From positions 1 through 64,000 of the forward strand of contig JBBQAN010000009.1 of the NCBI GenBank assembly GCA_038316385.1: 64,000 bases of DNA, written 5' to 3'. Both the position numbers and the translations under genes were made by a program. Numbering within the stretch: the first letter of the stretch is position 1; each line of letters opens with the position of its first letter. Source of the stretch: SZAS-103 sp038316385. GTDB lineage: Bacteria; Pseudomonadota; Gammaproteobacteria; Xanthomonadales; Xanthomonadaceae. The notes under the pieces were generated by a model that was not told the origin of the DNA, did no database searches, and worked only from the letters and a program-made list of their open reading frames with translations. Shown piece after piece: positions 1-7,486 of the stretch.

Positions 1-1
1 G

Positions 2-241
2 GTCAAGGCACCAGCGCCACTGCATTTCTTTGGCGCAACGGGCGACCACATCATTCCCGCCGATGAAGTGCGGCGCGCGGCCAGATTTTACGATGCGCCT
101 GTCACCATCTATGAAGGTATGAGCCACGCCTTCCAGGTCGAGCGGGATTGGCAGCAAATTGCCGGAGATATCCTGAACTGGCTCACCGAGGAGAAGCTGG
201 CAGGTGTCCATGCCAAGCGAAAATCGCGACCCAAAAGTTGA
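2..241 (+). CDS. Alpha/beta hydrolase, C-terminal fragment (cut by window edge)
   Basis: The reading frame enters from the left edge and stops at TGA 239-241, giving the last 79 residues. It carries two late landmarks of the alpha/beta-hydrolase fold: GDHIIP, where the catalytic acid follows the penultimate strand, and GMSHAF, with the catalytic histidine before the last helix, about 34 residues later. The nucleophile elbow would lie outside the window, so substrate and subfamily cannot be judged; dienelactone-hydrolase-like and lysophospholipase-like enzymes end this way. The basic tail (AKRKSRPKS) is probably disordered. It may be island cargo or the last core gene before the island. Confidence 0.7.
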   Translation, partial: VKAPAPLHFFGATGDHIIPADEVRRAARFYDAPVTIYEGMSHAFQVERDWQQIAGDILNWLTEEKLAGVHAKRKSRPKS

Positions 242-758
242 AAGTAGTGAACTGTAAAAAGTATCGCTTCGGAACCAACTGAACTCGCATCGCTACCTTG
301 ACCCATGACTCGCCAATTTGGGATCGCGAGTTGGATCATAAACAGCAAAATGGCTCCATGACCGCGTTCAGAAGATTGCACCAACTCCACGTAACGCATT
401 TGTAGCCGCCGGCAAAAGGTGCATCGAATTGTCGGTGCACCGCAATCACAGACCATCCCATGTTGCAGCCTGATAGCTGCCGGTCATGACTGTCTCGTTA
501 GGGTCGATAGCGGCGGTCGCCACCGGCGCGCTAATTGTCGGTTGGCAGACTCCTACTCAAATTCTCGTAGCACACACAATCGGATCGCGTTCCGCACGTA
601 GAACGCGCCGGCGTGGCAGGATATCGAGAACACAGCGCAGGAGACCGACGAAGGCGATCGGAAAATAATTGAGACCTACATCACGGCATGAGAGCACTCA
701 ACTGCTCCAGTGGACGCGTTGACGCCGTCAACCCCATTGCTGTGACCAAGGACTTGTC
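242..758. other. 517-bp stretch without a recognisable gene
   Basis: No frame here resembles a protein I know; the possible short frames lack convincing ribosome sites. The only notable structure is a perfect 15-bp palindrome at 718-732 (GTTGACG-C-CGTCAAC), 27 bp before the start of the small membrane peptide. It could be an operator for the following peptide/radC pair, but I see no clear -35/-10 elements to anchor that. Confidence 0.5.
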
Positions 759-890
759 ATGATCACTCACTATCCCGTACTTGAATGCCTTGTTGCGTTT
801 GTCGTCGTGTTCCTCATTGGCTATCTGTGCGCCAAGAGTTCCTCTAGCCGCAATGCCTTGGTCGTACCATTGGGAAGGGCGAACCCGTGA
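759..890 (+). CDS. Small single-pass membrane peptide coupled to radC
   Basis: A 43-residue frame starts at ATG 759 and ends at TGA 888-890. Residues about 8-24 (LECLVAFVVVFLIGYLC) form one hydrophobic helix, followed by a short polar, serine-rich tail. Its stop overlaps the GTG start of the RadC gene in a GTGA arrangement, so the two are probably translationally coupled. I do not recognise the family. Single-pass peptides of this size occur in conjugative elements, but function is unknown. Being real is supported only by the overlap and the hydrophobic profile. Confidence 0.45.
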   Translation: MITHYPVLECLVAFVVVFLIGYLCAKSSSSRNALVVPLGRANP

Positions 891-1456
891 ACGCACTGCA
901 CACCCAAGGCCATGGCATAGGAAGCACTCGTCAAAAAAGGCCTGCAAAGAAGGAGATAGCACAGTCGTCCGCGATGTCAGTCGCTGACCAGAGCCGCGAT
1001 TACGCCATGATCGATCCAGCGGATGAAGATCGCATCGTTGCACTCGGTACAGCTATTCTGGAACGGCGTCTGGAACGGGGTGTCGCGATGACCGACCCAG
1101 CGGTCGCAGGACATTTCTGTGCCGGCAAACTGCGTGACTTCGACCGTGAAGTCTTCGGCGTGTTGTTCCTGGACAGTCGCCACCGGCTACTGGGTTTCGA
1201 GATCTTGTTTTACGGAACCATCGACGGTGCAGAGGTGTATCCACGCGAGGTGGCGCGTGCGGCGTTGCGCATGAATGCGGCGGCTATGATTGTTTGCCAC
1301 AACCATCCGAGCGGCAGCAACGAGCCCTCAGCAGCAGATCGGGCATTGACGTTGCGCCTGCGTGACGCACTGGCGATGTTGGAAATCCGGCTATTGGATC
1401 ACTTCGTGATTGGCGATGGACCGCCCACGTCGCTGGCAGCGCGCGGCTGGGTGTAA
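887..1456 (+). CDS. radC: RadC/JAB-domain protein of the mobile-element type
   Basis: This 189-residue protein has the JAB/MPN metalloprotease-like core of the RadC family. A conserved glutamate lies in GFEILF (about E105) and the JAMM motif is HNHPSG at 138-143 with the metal-binding aspartate at about D151. It lacks the N-terminal helix-hairpin-helix half of chromosomal RadC, as is usual for RadC-like proteins on plasmids, prophages and integrative elements. The first 40 residues are poorly conserved and the true start may be internal; GTG 887 is chosen because it overlaps the stop of the preceding peptide. The RadC name is historical: a repair role is doubtful, and an accessory role in recombination or element biology is an inference. 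Confidence 0.85.
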   Translation: MNALHTQGHGIGSTRQKRPAKKEIAQSSAMSVADQSRDYAMIDPADEDRIVALGTAILERRLERGVAMTDPAVAGHFCAGKLRDFDREVFGVLFLDSRHRLLGFEILFYGTIDGAEVYPREVARAALRMNAAAMIVCHNHPSGSNEPSAADRALTLRLRDALAMLEIRLLDHFVIGDGPPTSLAARGWV

Positions 1457-1620
1457 ACGACGCACTGCCATCGGCACGCAACGCAAGACCTCATCGTGAA
1501 TGCCGATCGCATTCGTCCGTTGTTTCCACCCTCAATGGCCATCCCACAACCGACTGGCGCGTCTTCGGATGCGCCAGATCGCGTCGGTGTATGGCGTTTA
1601 CCAATCCGAGGAATATCCCC

Positions 1621-2715
1621 ATGAACATTGCAATGACGGTACTACCCAGCAAGACGTTGTATTTCCGCGACAACACCAGTGACAAGGTCTACGCCTGTGA
1701 AGTAAAAGCCCAAGGCGATGGCTTCATCGTCGAAGTGCGTTACGGACGGCGCGGGCATGGCATGACGTGCAGCTGCAAGACACCGACACCGGTCGCTCTG
1801 GCATTGGCGACCAAGGTGTTCAAGCAGACCATCGCCGAGAAAGAACGCAAAGGCTACACGCAGGGAACCGATGGCAAGGCCTATCAGGGAACCGAAAACG
1901 CCCACCGCGTTTCAGGCCTGTTGCCGCAGTTGCTCAATGCCATTGATGCCGATCACGCACAGCGGCTTGTTCTCAATGACGCGTGGTGTCTCCAGCCCAA
2001 GCACGACGGTGTGCGGTGTTTGACCGCCATCGTCGGAGCCAGCGTCATGGGGATCAACCGAAAAGGGTTAACGATTCCGCTACCGATCGAAGTCGAGCAG
2101 GCGTTGCAAGCCTTGTCGGGCCTCACCCAGGCGGTGTTCGATGGTGAGTTGGTAGGAACTGTGCTGCATATGTTCGACATACTGCGGCACGATGGTGTCG
2201 ATGTAACCCAACTGCCACTTGGCGCACGCCTCGTGCTCCTCGACGCGTACGTCTTTGACGGCAAGATCATCATGCGATCGGCAACGCATCGTCATGCGCG
2301 TTGCAAGCGCGATGCGCTATCAGCCTTGCGTGAGGCTCGCGCCGAAGGAGTCGTGTTGAAGAGGCTGGATGCACCGTACATTGCAGGCCGTCCGTCCAGC
2401 GGCGGGACAGCACTGAAGTGGAAGTTCACCGCGTCCGCCACGGTCCGGGTATCCCGCCAGAACATCGGGAAACGCAGTGTCGGCATGGCAATGCGAGGCA
2501 AAGCAGGGCAATGGATCGAGGTTGGCAACGTCGCGATCCCCGCCAACGCCGTAATGCCAGCCGAGGGGGCGGTCATTGAGGTCGTGTACCTCTACGCGTT
2601 TCCGGTTTCATTCGCGCTGTTCCAGCCCGTTTTCAAGGCGACGCGTGAGGATCAAGACGATTCAGATTGTGCAGCGTCGCAGTTGCAATTCAAGGCAGAG
2701 GGCGTAGCAGCCTGA
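1621..2715 (+). CDS. WGR-domain ATP-dependent DNA ligase
   Basis: A 364-residue two-part protein. Residues about 10-80 form a WGR-like domain (YGRRGHGM at the signature, then an AEKERKGY end), a module that in PARPs and related proteins binds DNA ends or nicks. Residues about 120-345 form an ATP-dependent ligase: motif I KHDGVR with adenylated lysine K127, FDGEL at 173-177, a MFDIL strand near 184, motif IV EGVVLK at 242-247, motif V LKWKF at 265-269, then an OB-fold tail. All catalytic motifs are intact, so it is predicted to seal nicks. ATG 1621 is preferred over an upstream ATG at 1591 because GAGGAA lies about 8 bases before it. It sits among mobility genes and is likely element cargo or repair machinery for the transferred DNA. 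Confidence 0.82.
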   Translation: MNIAMTVLPSKTLYFRDNTSDKVYACEVKAQGDGFIVEVRYGRRGHGMTCSCKTPTPVALALATKVFKQTIAEKERKGYTQGTDGKAYQGTENAHRVSGLLPQLLNAIDADHAQRLVLNDAWCLQPKHDGVRCLTAIVGASVMGINRKGLTIPLPIEVEQALQALSGLTQAVFDGELVGTVLHMFDILRHDGVDVTQLPLGARLVLLDAYVFDGKIIMRSATHRHARCKRDALSALREARAEGVVLKRLDAPYIAGRPSSGGTALKWKFTASATVRVSRQNIGKRSVGMAMRGKAGQWIEVGNVAIPANAVMPAEGAVIEVVYLYAFPVSFALFQPVFKATREDQDDSDCAASQLQFKAEGVAA

Positions 2716-2825
2716 CATGCAGGCCGTCGGCGTCGCGAGACGCCGACGCTTTCATCGCACAGAGCTAACGCACGCGCTGATCCCCAACGTGCGCTGGGCA
2801 AGTTACACAACGCCTTGGAAAAGCG

Positions 2826-3176
2826 TCAACGCTTGATCGGGCTGGCCTTCGCCAGTCTCGCGGCGACCAATTGCCGGACCTGGTCGAGCACCTTGGATCG
2901 TTCGCCTTTCGTCAGCTTGGCGAATGCCAGAAGCAGCTCAGCTTGTTCGTCCTCTTCCGCAAAGAGGTAGGCAAGCGGCACGTCCAGCGCGCGTGCGAGC
3001 GCCGCTGCCGTGTCCATGTCCGCGCGGTTCACTTCTTGCTCGTAGCGATTGATCCGAACGCTGCCGTTGCCCTTATCGCCTGACAAAAGGCCTCCCAGCG
3101 CGCGCTGCGACAGGCCGCGCAAGGCGCGCGCGGACTTCAAGCGCTTCGCAAAGATGGCAGAGACGGGTTCGGGCAA
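2826..3176 (-). CDS. XRE-family helix-turn-helix regulator
   Basis: A 116-residue protein with a Cro/CI-type helix-turn-helix at about residues 10-70 (KRLKSARALRGLSQRALG, then INRYEQEVNRADMDTAAALARALDVP). A C-terminal helical region rich in charged residues probably mediates dimerisation. Instead of the usual short turn there is a small insert (GDKGNGSVRI) between the helices. The gene is divergent from the coiled-coil lipoprotein gene at 3368, and the 191-bp gap contains an AT-rich box (about 3249-3258) that could hold overlapping promoters. Autoregulation and control of the neighbouring lipoprotein are inferences from this layout. Confidence 0.85.
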   Translation of the reverse strand: MPEPVSAIFAKRLKSARALRGLSQRALGGLLSGDKGNGSVRINRYEQEVNRADMDTAAALARALDVPLAYLFAEEDEQAELLLAFAKLTKGERSKVLDQVRQLVAARLAKASPIKR

Positions 3177-3367
3177 GCGGGAGCAACGATGACTGGACTA
3201 GAAGCAGCATGGCCCATCTACCCCACGCGTAGAAGACACTACCGTAGCAGTATATAGTCTTGCGACACTGACGACCGAGCAGCGAACCCATCCTTTTTCA
3301 GCTGAGGGTTGAACTCACACCACGGCATCCATCGAACGAATGGATCGACATCACAGGGGAATAGAGC

Positions 3368-4459
3368 ATGAAGCGTTTTTGGATTCTGCCATTGACTGTC
3401 GTCATGGCTGTCTCAGGCTGTAGCAACGGCGACATCAGTACCGTGCAGAAAGCGACATTAAACGAAAACCCGTCGTTCACAGTGGGGCAGGCTTTCGGAA
3501 ACCGGAAGGTGTGCGAATCTGTGAAGTGGGATCAAATCAAGGATGATCGCGGGCGCAAGATTGTCGAATACCGCTGCTCGTTCAACAAAGTTGACGACTA
3601 TGTCAATAGCATTGTCGATAACGCCAATAAGTCGCTCGCAAATAGCGCCAAGAACGTGAAGGATCAGTACGATTCGGATATCACAAATCGTCAGAATGCG
3701 GTCATCCAGCAACAGAAATCTCTTTCAGACGCCGCCTCCAATCCAAGTGGTACAACTAATACAGATGTCACCCCGGAACGGATCAAGAGTCTTTCGAACC
3801 AATTGGCTGATTTAAAAGCGGCAAACCTGCAAGCTATCTTGACGACTCACTATGCGAACTCCGACGATCCACTCTCAGAGGCCGTCGGCCAGTATCAGGG
3901 CGCGTTGGCAAACGCTAAAAAAGAGGCCGATACAGGGAACGCGGCGCGGGCTTCAATGTGGGAGGGGGTTGCGACCAGACAGAACGAAGCAGTACAGCGC
4001 TTGATCCCGAGTGAAATCGAAATGAAGAGCAGGCAATTGGATGAATTGCAGCGAGGAGCTCAACATTTGGGCGAATTGCAGCGCTCTAGCCTGGAAGGCT
4101 TAAACAAGCAACTAGCTGCCGACCAAGACGCGCTCAAACAGAAAGTAGCCGGAAGAGGGGATTACTTTGCATCTGTCGATAAGGATTTGAAAGACAAAAT
4201 CGATCTAGCGAAGCCGAAGAACCCCCTAGCTCACGTAAGTGAAGTATTCCAGTGGGTTTTGTCAGAAGATGGCACCCCATCCATGGTCTACGCAGGTACG
4301 GAAATGACGTATAGGGATGCGACTGTGAAGAGCCACGACTACAGCGAAAGCAATGCTCAGGCAGCGATCCAGTTGATCATCAAGAACGATGCCACTACCT
4401 ATGCCCAATACACACAGGAGTTTGGCGCCCTATCGTGGTTGAATTTTATTCAGAACTAG
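3368..4459 (+). CDS. Coiled-coil lipoprotein of unknown function
   Basis: A 363-residue protein with a lipoprotein signal: positively charged MKRF, a hydrophobic stretch, and a VSGC lipobox with the lipidated cysteine at about C18. The mature part has a small N-terminal domain with two further cysteines near residues 43 and 62, then a long helical region (about 70-270) rich in Gln, Asn, Lys, Asp and Ala, typical of coiled coil, then a compact C-terminal domain with YAQYTQEFG near the end. AGGGG about 10 bases before ATG 3368 supports the start. Base composition is lower in GC than the core genes, fitting acquired DNA. I do not recognise the family. Divergent from an XRE regulator. Confidence 0.8.
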   Translation: MKRFWILPLTVVMAVSGCSNGDISTVQKATLNENPSFTVGQAFGNRKVCESVKWDQIKDDRGRKIVEYRCSFNKVDDYVNSIVDNANKSLANSAKNVKDQYDSDITNRQNAVIQQQKSLSDAASNPSGTTNTDVTPERIKSLSNQLADLKAANLQAILTTHYANSDDPLSEAVGQYQGALANAKKEADTGNAARASMWEGVATRQNEAVQRLIPSEIEMKSRQLDELQRGAQHLGELQRSSLEGLNKQLAADQDALKQKVAGRGDYFASVDKDLKDKIDLAKPKNPLAHVSEVFQWVLSEDGTPSMVYAGTEMTYRDATVKSHDYSESNAQAAIQLIIKNDATTYAQYTQEFGALSWLNFIQN

Positions 4460-4518
4460 CGAAGGATCAAAAAGGTCCGGCAAGCAAGTGGGACAGTCAC
4501 AAGAGTTGATAGCATGGC

Positions 4519-4540
4519 ACCGGTCGCGAATGTGACCGGT
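4519..4540. repeat. Inverted repeat with 7-bp arms after the lipoprotein gene
   Basis: ACCGGTC (4519-4525) and GACCGGT (4534-4540) are perfect arms around an 8-base loop. A smaller AAGCT/AGCTT pair follows at once. There is no U tract, so it is a poor intrinsic terminator. It lies between the lipoprotein gene and a convergent relaxase remnant, and might be a transcription barrier or a remnant of an origin-of-transfer structure; neither is shown. Confidence 0.35.
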
Positions 4541-4547
4541 AAGCTAG

Positions 4548-4742
4548 TCAGCTTGTTCCACTGCTCGCCAGCATGACGCTGCGCCGGTAAATGCCGGCCA
4601 CGCGTTGACCGTTGGCCACCGGCTGATGCTCCAAGCCGGTTTCAGCTGAGATCGTCTTGCCTGCGGCTTCGACCTCCCGACCGCGCAACGTTGCCAGCAC
4701 ATTGCTCGCGAGGATCACATGCTGCCCACGTCGCTCGGTCAA
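4548..4742 (-). pseudogene. Fragment of a DUF3363-type conjugal relaxase
   Basis: About 60 residues resemble the C-terminal part of VirD2-like relaxases annotated with DUF3363. The recognisable string runs through VLATLRGREVEAAG, ISAETGLEHQPVA, NGQRVAG and IYRRSVMLAS. In intact proteins this is followed by a glycine-rich segment with a tryptophan-proline motif, but here the frame ends a few residues after YRRSVMLAS. There is no N-terminal relaxase domain upstream on this strand; instead a different relaxase gene (MobA/MobL type) begins its coding 3' end at 4947. This is a fossil of a second mobilisation system. Family assignment is from memory of the motif, not from a search. Confidence 0.6.
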
Positions 4743-4796
4743 CCCCTAATCGATCAGGAAAAGGCCCTGTTTCGACTTGCGGCAACCCAAAGCAAT

Positions 4797-4826
4797 GCTA
4801 TTCGTGCCACGAATAGCACGAATAGC
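4797..4826. repeat. Palindrome followed by a direct repeat of one arm
   Basis: GCTATTCGTG (4797-4806), one C, then CACGAATAGC (4808-4817) form a perfect 21-bp palindrome. ACGAATAGC is then repeated directly at 4818-4826, and ACGAA once more after that. It lies between the two relaxase remnants, close to the 3' end of mobA. It may be an iteron or relaxosome-binding site, an IS scar, or a simple expansion. Confidence 0.5.
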
Positions 4827-4946
4827 ACGAAGAACGCCAAATCCAGAGAGAAAGGTGATTGAAAACTAGATGGCATTTGCAAAGGGCCGAATGACCCTCG
4901 CCATCAATCGTCGCCGGGCCAATAGATTCCATCACTTGCACGTCGG

Positions 4947-5669
4947 TCACTCGTCTGCTTGTTGTTCTTTATGCCGAATCAAGACGTACTCTTTTTTTTC
5001 GGCATCGGACATAGATCTTATTCGTGCTGGTCCAAGGTGTCGTTCAGGACTTCGTCGCTTCCCTTGCTCACGAAGTGTTCGCGGATCGACACGGGTGGTG
5101 TGTCCGAGCTGAGTGAGCGCTTCGTTCGTCGTATCCGCTATGATCCTCCTCTGATTCCGGGCGTGATTCGCCAGCTGAATCCTATTCATGCCGCCGCTGT
5201 CCTTTCGGCGACCACCGGACTCTGGGTGTTTGGCGTTGTAACGGCGAAACATTTGTTCAGGTGGACGGTTGATGCCGTCTGGCACTCTGGCGGAAATCAT
5301 GGCATGAGCGTGCGGATTAGATTCACCTTCGAGCGAGGAAGCCGGTGCATGGACAGCTAACAGGAACGGCTTTGGTCCGGCCAATTCTTCAACCGCCTGT
5401 CGCGCAAGCACGACATTTTGCTCGTTTGATAGCTCTTTCGGGAGTGAAAAAGTTATGTCGATGTAAGCGCCTGCGTTCTTTCTTTCGTACTTCTCAGCCG
5501 ATTTGAAAAACAGCATAGGGTCATCCTCCGACCATTCCGGCATGTTTCCGTATCCGGTCGCCACGAGGTCCTCACGCTTTGAATGGTTACCCGTTCGCGT
5601 GATGTAGGCTAGGTGCTCAGCCGATGACCCTCGCTTGCCAGTCTTGATCCCAAAGTGAAAATGGCTCAT
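4947..5669 (-). CDS. MobA/MobL-family relaxase, compact form
   Basis: A 240-residue protein matching the relaxase domain of MobA proteins of the RSF1010/MOBQ type. The likely nucleophile tyrosine is Y22 (AYITRTGNHS). The metal-binding histidines are in NPHAHAMIS (about 120-122). Downstream come INRPPEQMFRRYNAK, PESGG and a late HLGP. Such proteins nick oriT and stay bound to the 5' end for mobilisation. Plasmid MobA proteins continue into a primase domain; here the protein stops soon after the relaxase part (charged tail ending EEQQ-like), so it may be a natural short version or truncated. AAGGTAG lies about 9 bases before the ATG. An intrinsic terminator sits just upstream. No MobC partner or oriT was identified. 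Confidence 0.8.
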   Translation of the reverse strand: MSHFHFGIKTGKRGSSAEHLAYITRTGNHSKREDLVATGYGNMPEWSEDDPMLFFKSAEKYERKNAGAYIDITFSLPKELSNEQNVVLARQAVEELAGPKPFLLAVHAPASSLEGESNPHAHAMISARVPDGINRPPEQMFRRYNAKHPESGGRRKDSGGMNRIQLANHARNQRRIIADTTNEALTQLGHTTRVDPRTLREQGKRRSPERHLGPARIRSMSDAEKKEYVLIRHKEQQADE

Positions 5670-5696
5670 TTGTTACTACCTTTCTTCATGGACAAT

Positions 5697-5726
5697 AAAA
5701 AAAACCAACGAGTATTCACTCGCTGG
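5697..5726 (-). terminator. Rho-independent terminator reading leftward, just upstream of mobA
   Basis: On the minus strand a 9-bp stem (CCAGCGAGT/ACTCGTTGG with one G-U pair) and a 4-base loop are followed by eight T residues. The stem occupies 5705-5726 and the T run 5697-5704. It ends only 27 bases before the mobA start codon, so it would stop a transcript entering from the right, or act as an attenuator in the mobA leader. No gene ending just before it on the minus strand is recognisable; that gene was probably lost. Confidence 0.7.
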
Positions 5727-5949
5727 CTTTGCCTGGGCGTAAGTCAGTCTTTTTTAGATCAGCGAGAGAAACGGCTATTGCACATAGACAATATCCCCCC
5801 AGTAGTAGAGAGAGATAAATACCGATCAACTCGACTACGCTAGGTACTAACTGACTGTTGGCTCATACCTTTACATGTGCATGAGTAAATATTTACTAGC
5901 GTAGCTCCGACATCTCCCGCTTTTGAGTAGCACGGAGCGTTGGAGTCCC

Positions 5950-6628
5950 TTGCGTGACCTGGAGATCGAGAGGGGTCGGCTGAAGAAGTTGTTGGCCGAG
6001 TCGCTTCTTGAGAACGAGGTTATGAAGGAAGCCCTGCGAAAAAAATGGTGACCGCACCAGCCTGCAGGGTGCAGGAGCAGCAGCTGATGGATCACGGCTT
6101 GAGCGAACGGCGGGCGTTGGTGGTGGTGCGGATGAGCGCCAGCGCGTTTCGCTATGCGTCGCGACCCGACCACAACGTGGTGCTGCGCGAGAAGAGCCTG
6201 GCGCTGGCACAGCGGTACAAGCGCTACGGTGTCGGCATGATCCAACTCAAGCTCGGCCAGGCAGGATGGGCGGTGAACTACAAGCGCGTGGAGCGGCTGT
6301 GTCAGCAAGCCAAGATTTAGGTGCGGCGTAGCAAGCGCAAGAACGTGCCTGTTGGAGAGCTGTAACCGTTGGTGCGGCCGATCGTGGCTAATCAGGCCTG
6401 GTCGATGGATTTCGTGTTCGACCGGACGGCCGGTGGCCCATCGAAAGCTTCAATGGCCGCTTCCGCGATGAATGCCTCAACGAACACTGGTTGACAAGTT
6501 TGCCGCATGCACGTTTCGTGATCGGTGCATGGCATCGCGAATACAACCAGGAAAGACCCAAGAAAGCGCTCGGCGGATTGACTCCCGTCGCCTATACAAA
6601 ACAAGTGGCTGAAAACCGACTACATTGA
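5950..6628 (+). pseudogene. IS3-family (IS407-like) transposase remnant, deleted and frameshifted
   Basis: The end of OrfA (helical LKKLLAESLLENEVMKEALRKKW) stops at TGA 6049-6051. OrfB begins in the overlapping frame near 6045 and matches IS407-group transposases through GLSERRAL, YKRYGVGMIQLKL and NYKRVERL. It then meets stop codons at 6318-6320 and again near 6362. After SMDFVFDRTA, which holds the first catalytic aspartate, the sequence jumps straight to IESFNGRFRDECLNEHW and the normal C-terminus ending at 6628. About 85 codons with the second catalytic Asp are missing and the frame shifts at the junction. The element is inactive. I did not find intact terminal inverted repeats. Confidence 0.85.
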
Positions 6629-6809
6629 CCTTGGACTCTTAAGCGCATCGCTACTAACGCATGGCGGGGCGTCGAAATGAACGCCATGCGGTCGCCAACG
6701 AGGCGCAAAGATCTGGAATCAGAAGCAACCAAAGCAGGTATACCGAATGGCATACCGATTAGATTATATTTCCACTAAAGTCATCTAAAACAATACGTTA
6801 CATCATAAG

Positions 6810-6901
<92 letters not shown>

Positions 6902-7060
6902 GGCGCCCGTACGACTGCGGGGCGCGAATGATAAAGGTTGGAATGATGCGGCACAAGCGCGGACCCATTAGCGTCATGCTTCAATGCCATCGTCGCGAAA
7001 CATTCGTTCACCTTGCGGCGCCCGCGCTAGAATGCCCAACCCAGCTTCGGTACATGCGTC

Positions 7061-7486
7061 ATGAGCCTGATTTCGGTGCCGGTGTCCTACGGTGAGTTGC
7101 TCGACAAGATCGCGATCCTGCAAATCAAGTCCGAACGTATCGACGATCCGGCGAAGCTCGCCAATGTGCGGAATGAACTCGAAGCGCTGGAAACTTGCTG
7201 GATGGCGCATCCTGCCGTAGCAAAACCATCGGCACCAGGCGACGATCTCGTTGCGTTGCGCACACAACTCAAGGCTGTCAACGAGCGCTTGTGGGTGATT
7301 GAAGATGACATCCGCGTGCGCGAGTTGGCGCAGGATTTCGGCACTGAGTTCGTGAGGCTCGCACGCGCGGTGTATCTGGAGAACGATGAACGCGCACGCG
7401 TCAAGCGTGAGATCAATCTTGCGCTGGGCTCGGATCTGGTCGAGGAAAAGTCGTACCAGGATTACCGCGCAACGCCTCAGGCCTGA
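7061..7486 (+). CDS. DUF6165 family protein
   Basis: A 141-residue protein of the family I know as DUF6165, recognised by the N-terminal VPVSYGELLDKIAILQIKSERI and DPAKLANVRNEL. The rest is helical and charged, with no signal peptide or membrane segment. Members are often next to sugar-transfer genes, as here: the gene converges on a GT9 glycosyltransferase gene and overlaps its 3' end by 10 bases. Biochemical function is not known to me. No strong ribosome site precedes ATG 7061. Confidence 0.75.
   Translation: MSLISVPVSYGELLDKIAILQIKSERIDDPAKLANVRNELEALETCWMAHPAVAKPSAPGDDLVALRTQLKAVNERLWVIEDDIRVRELAQDFGTEFVRLARAVYLENDERARVKREINLALGSDLVEEKSYQDYRATPQA

Noticed and set aside
486..668. Short arginine-rich plus-strand frame left of the membrane peptide
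   Set aside because: Low-complexity composition, competing frames and no ribosome site; probably non-coding.
4870..5360. Plus-strand frames over the mobA region
   Set aside because: They are antisense to the relaxase gene, whose motifs are clear on the minus strand.
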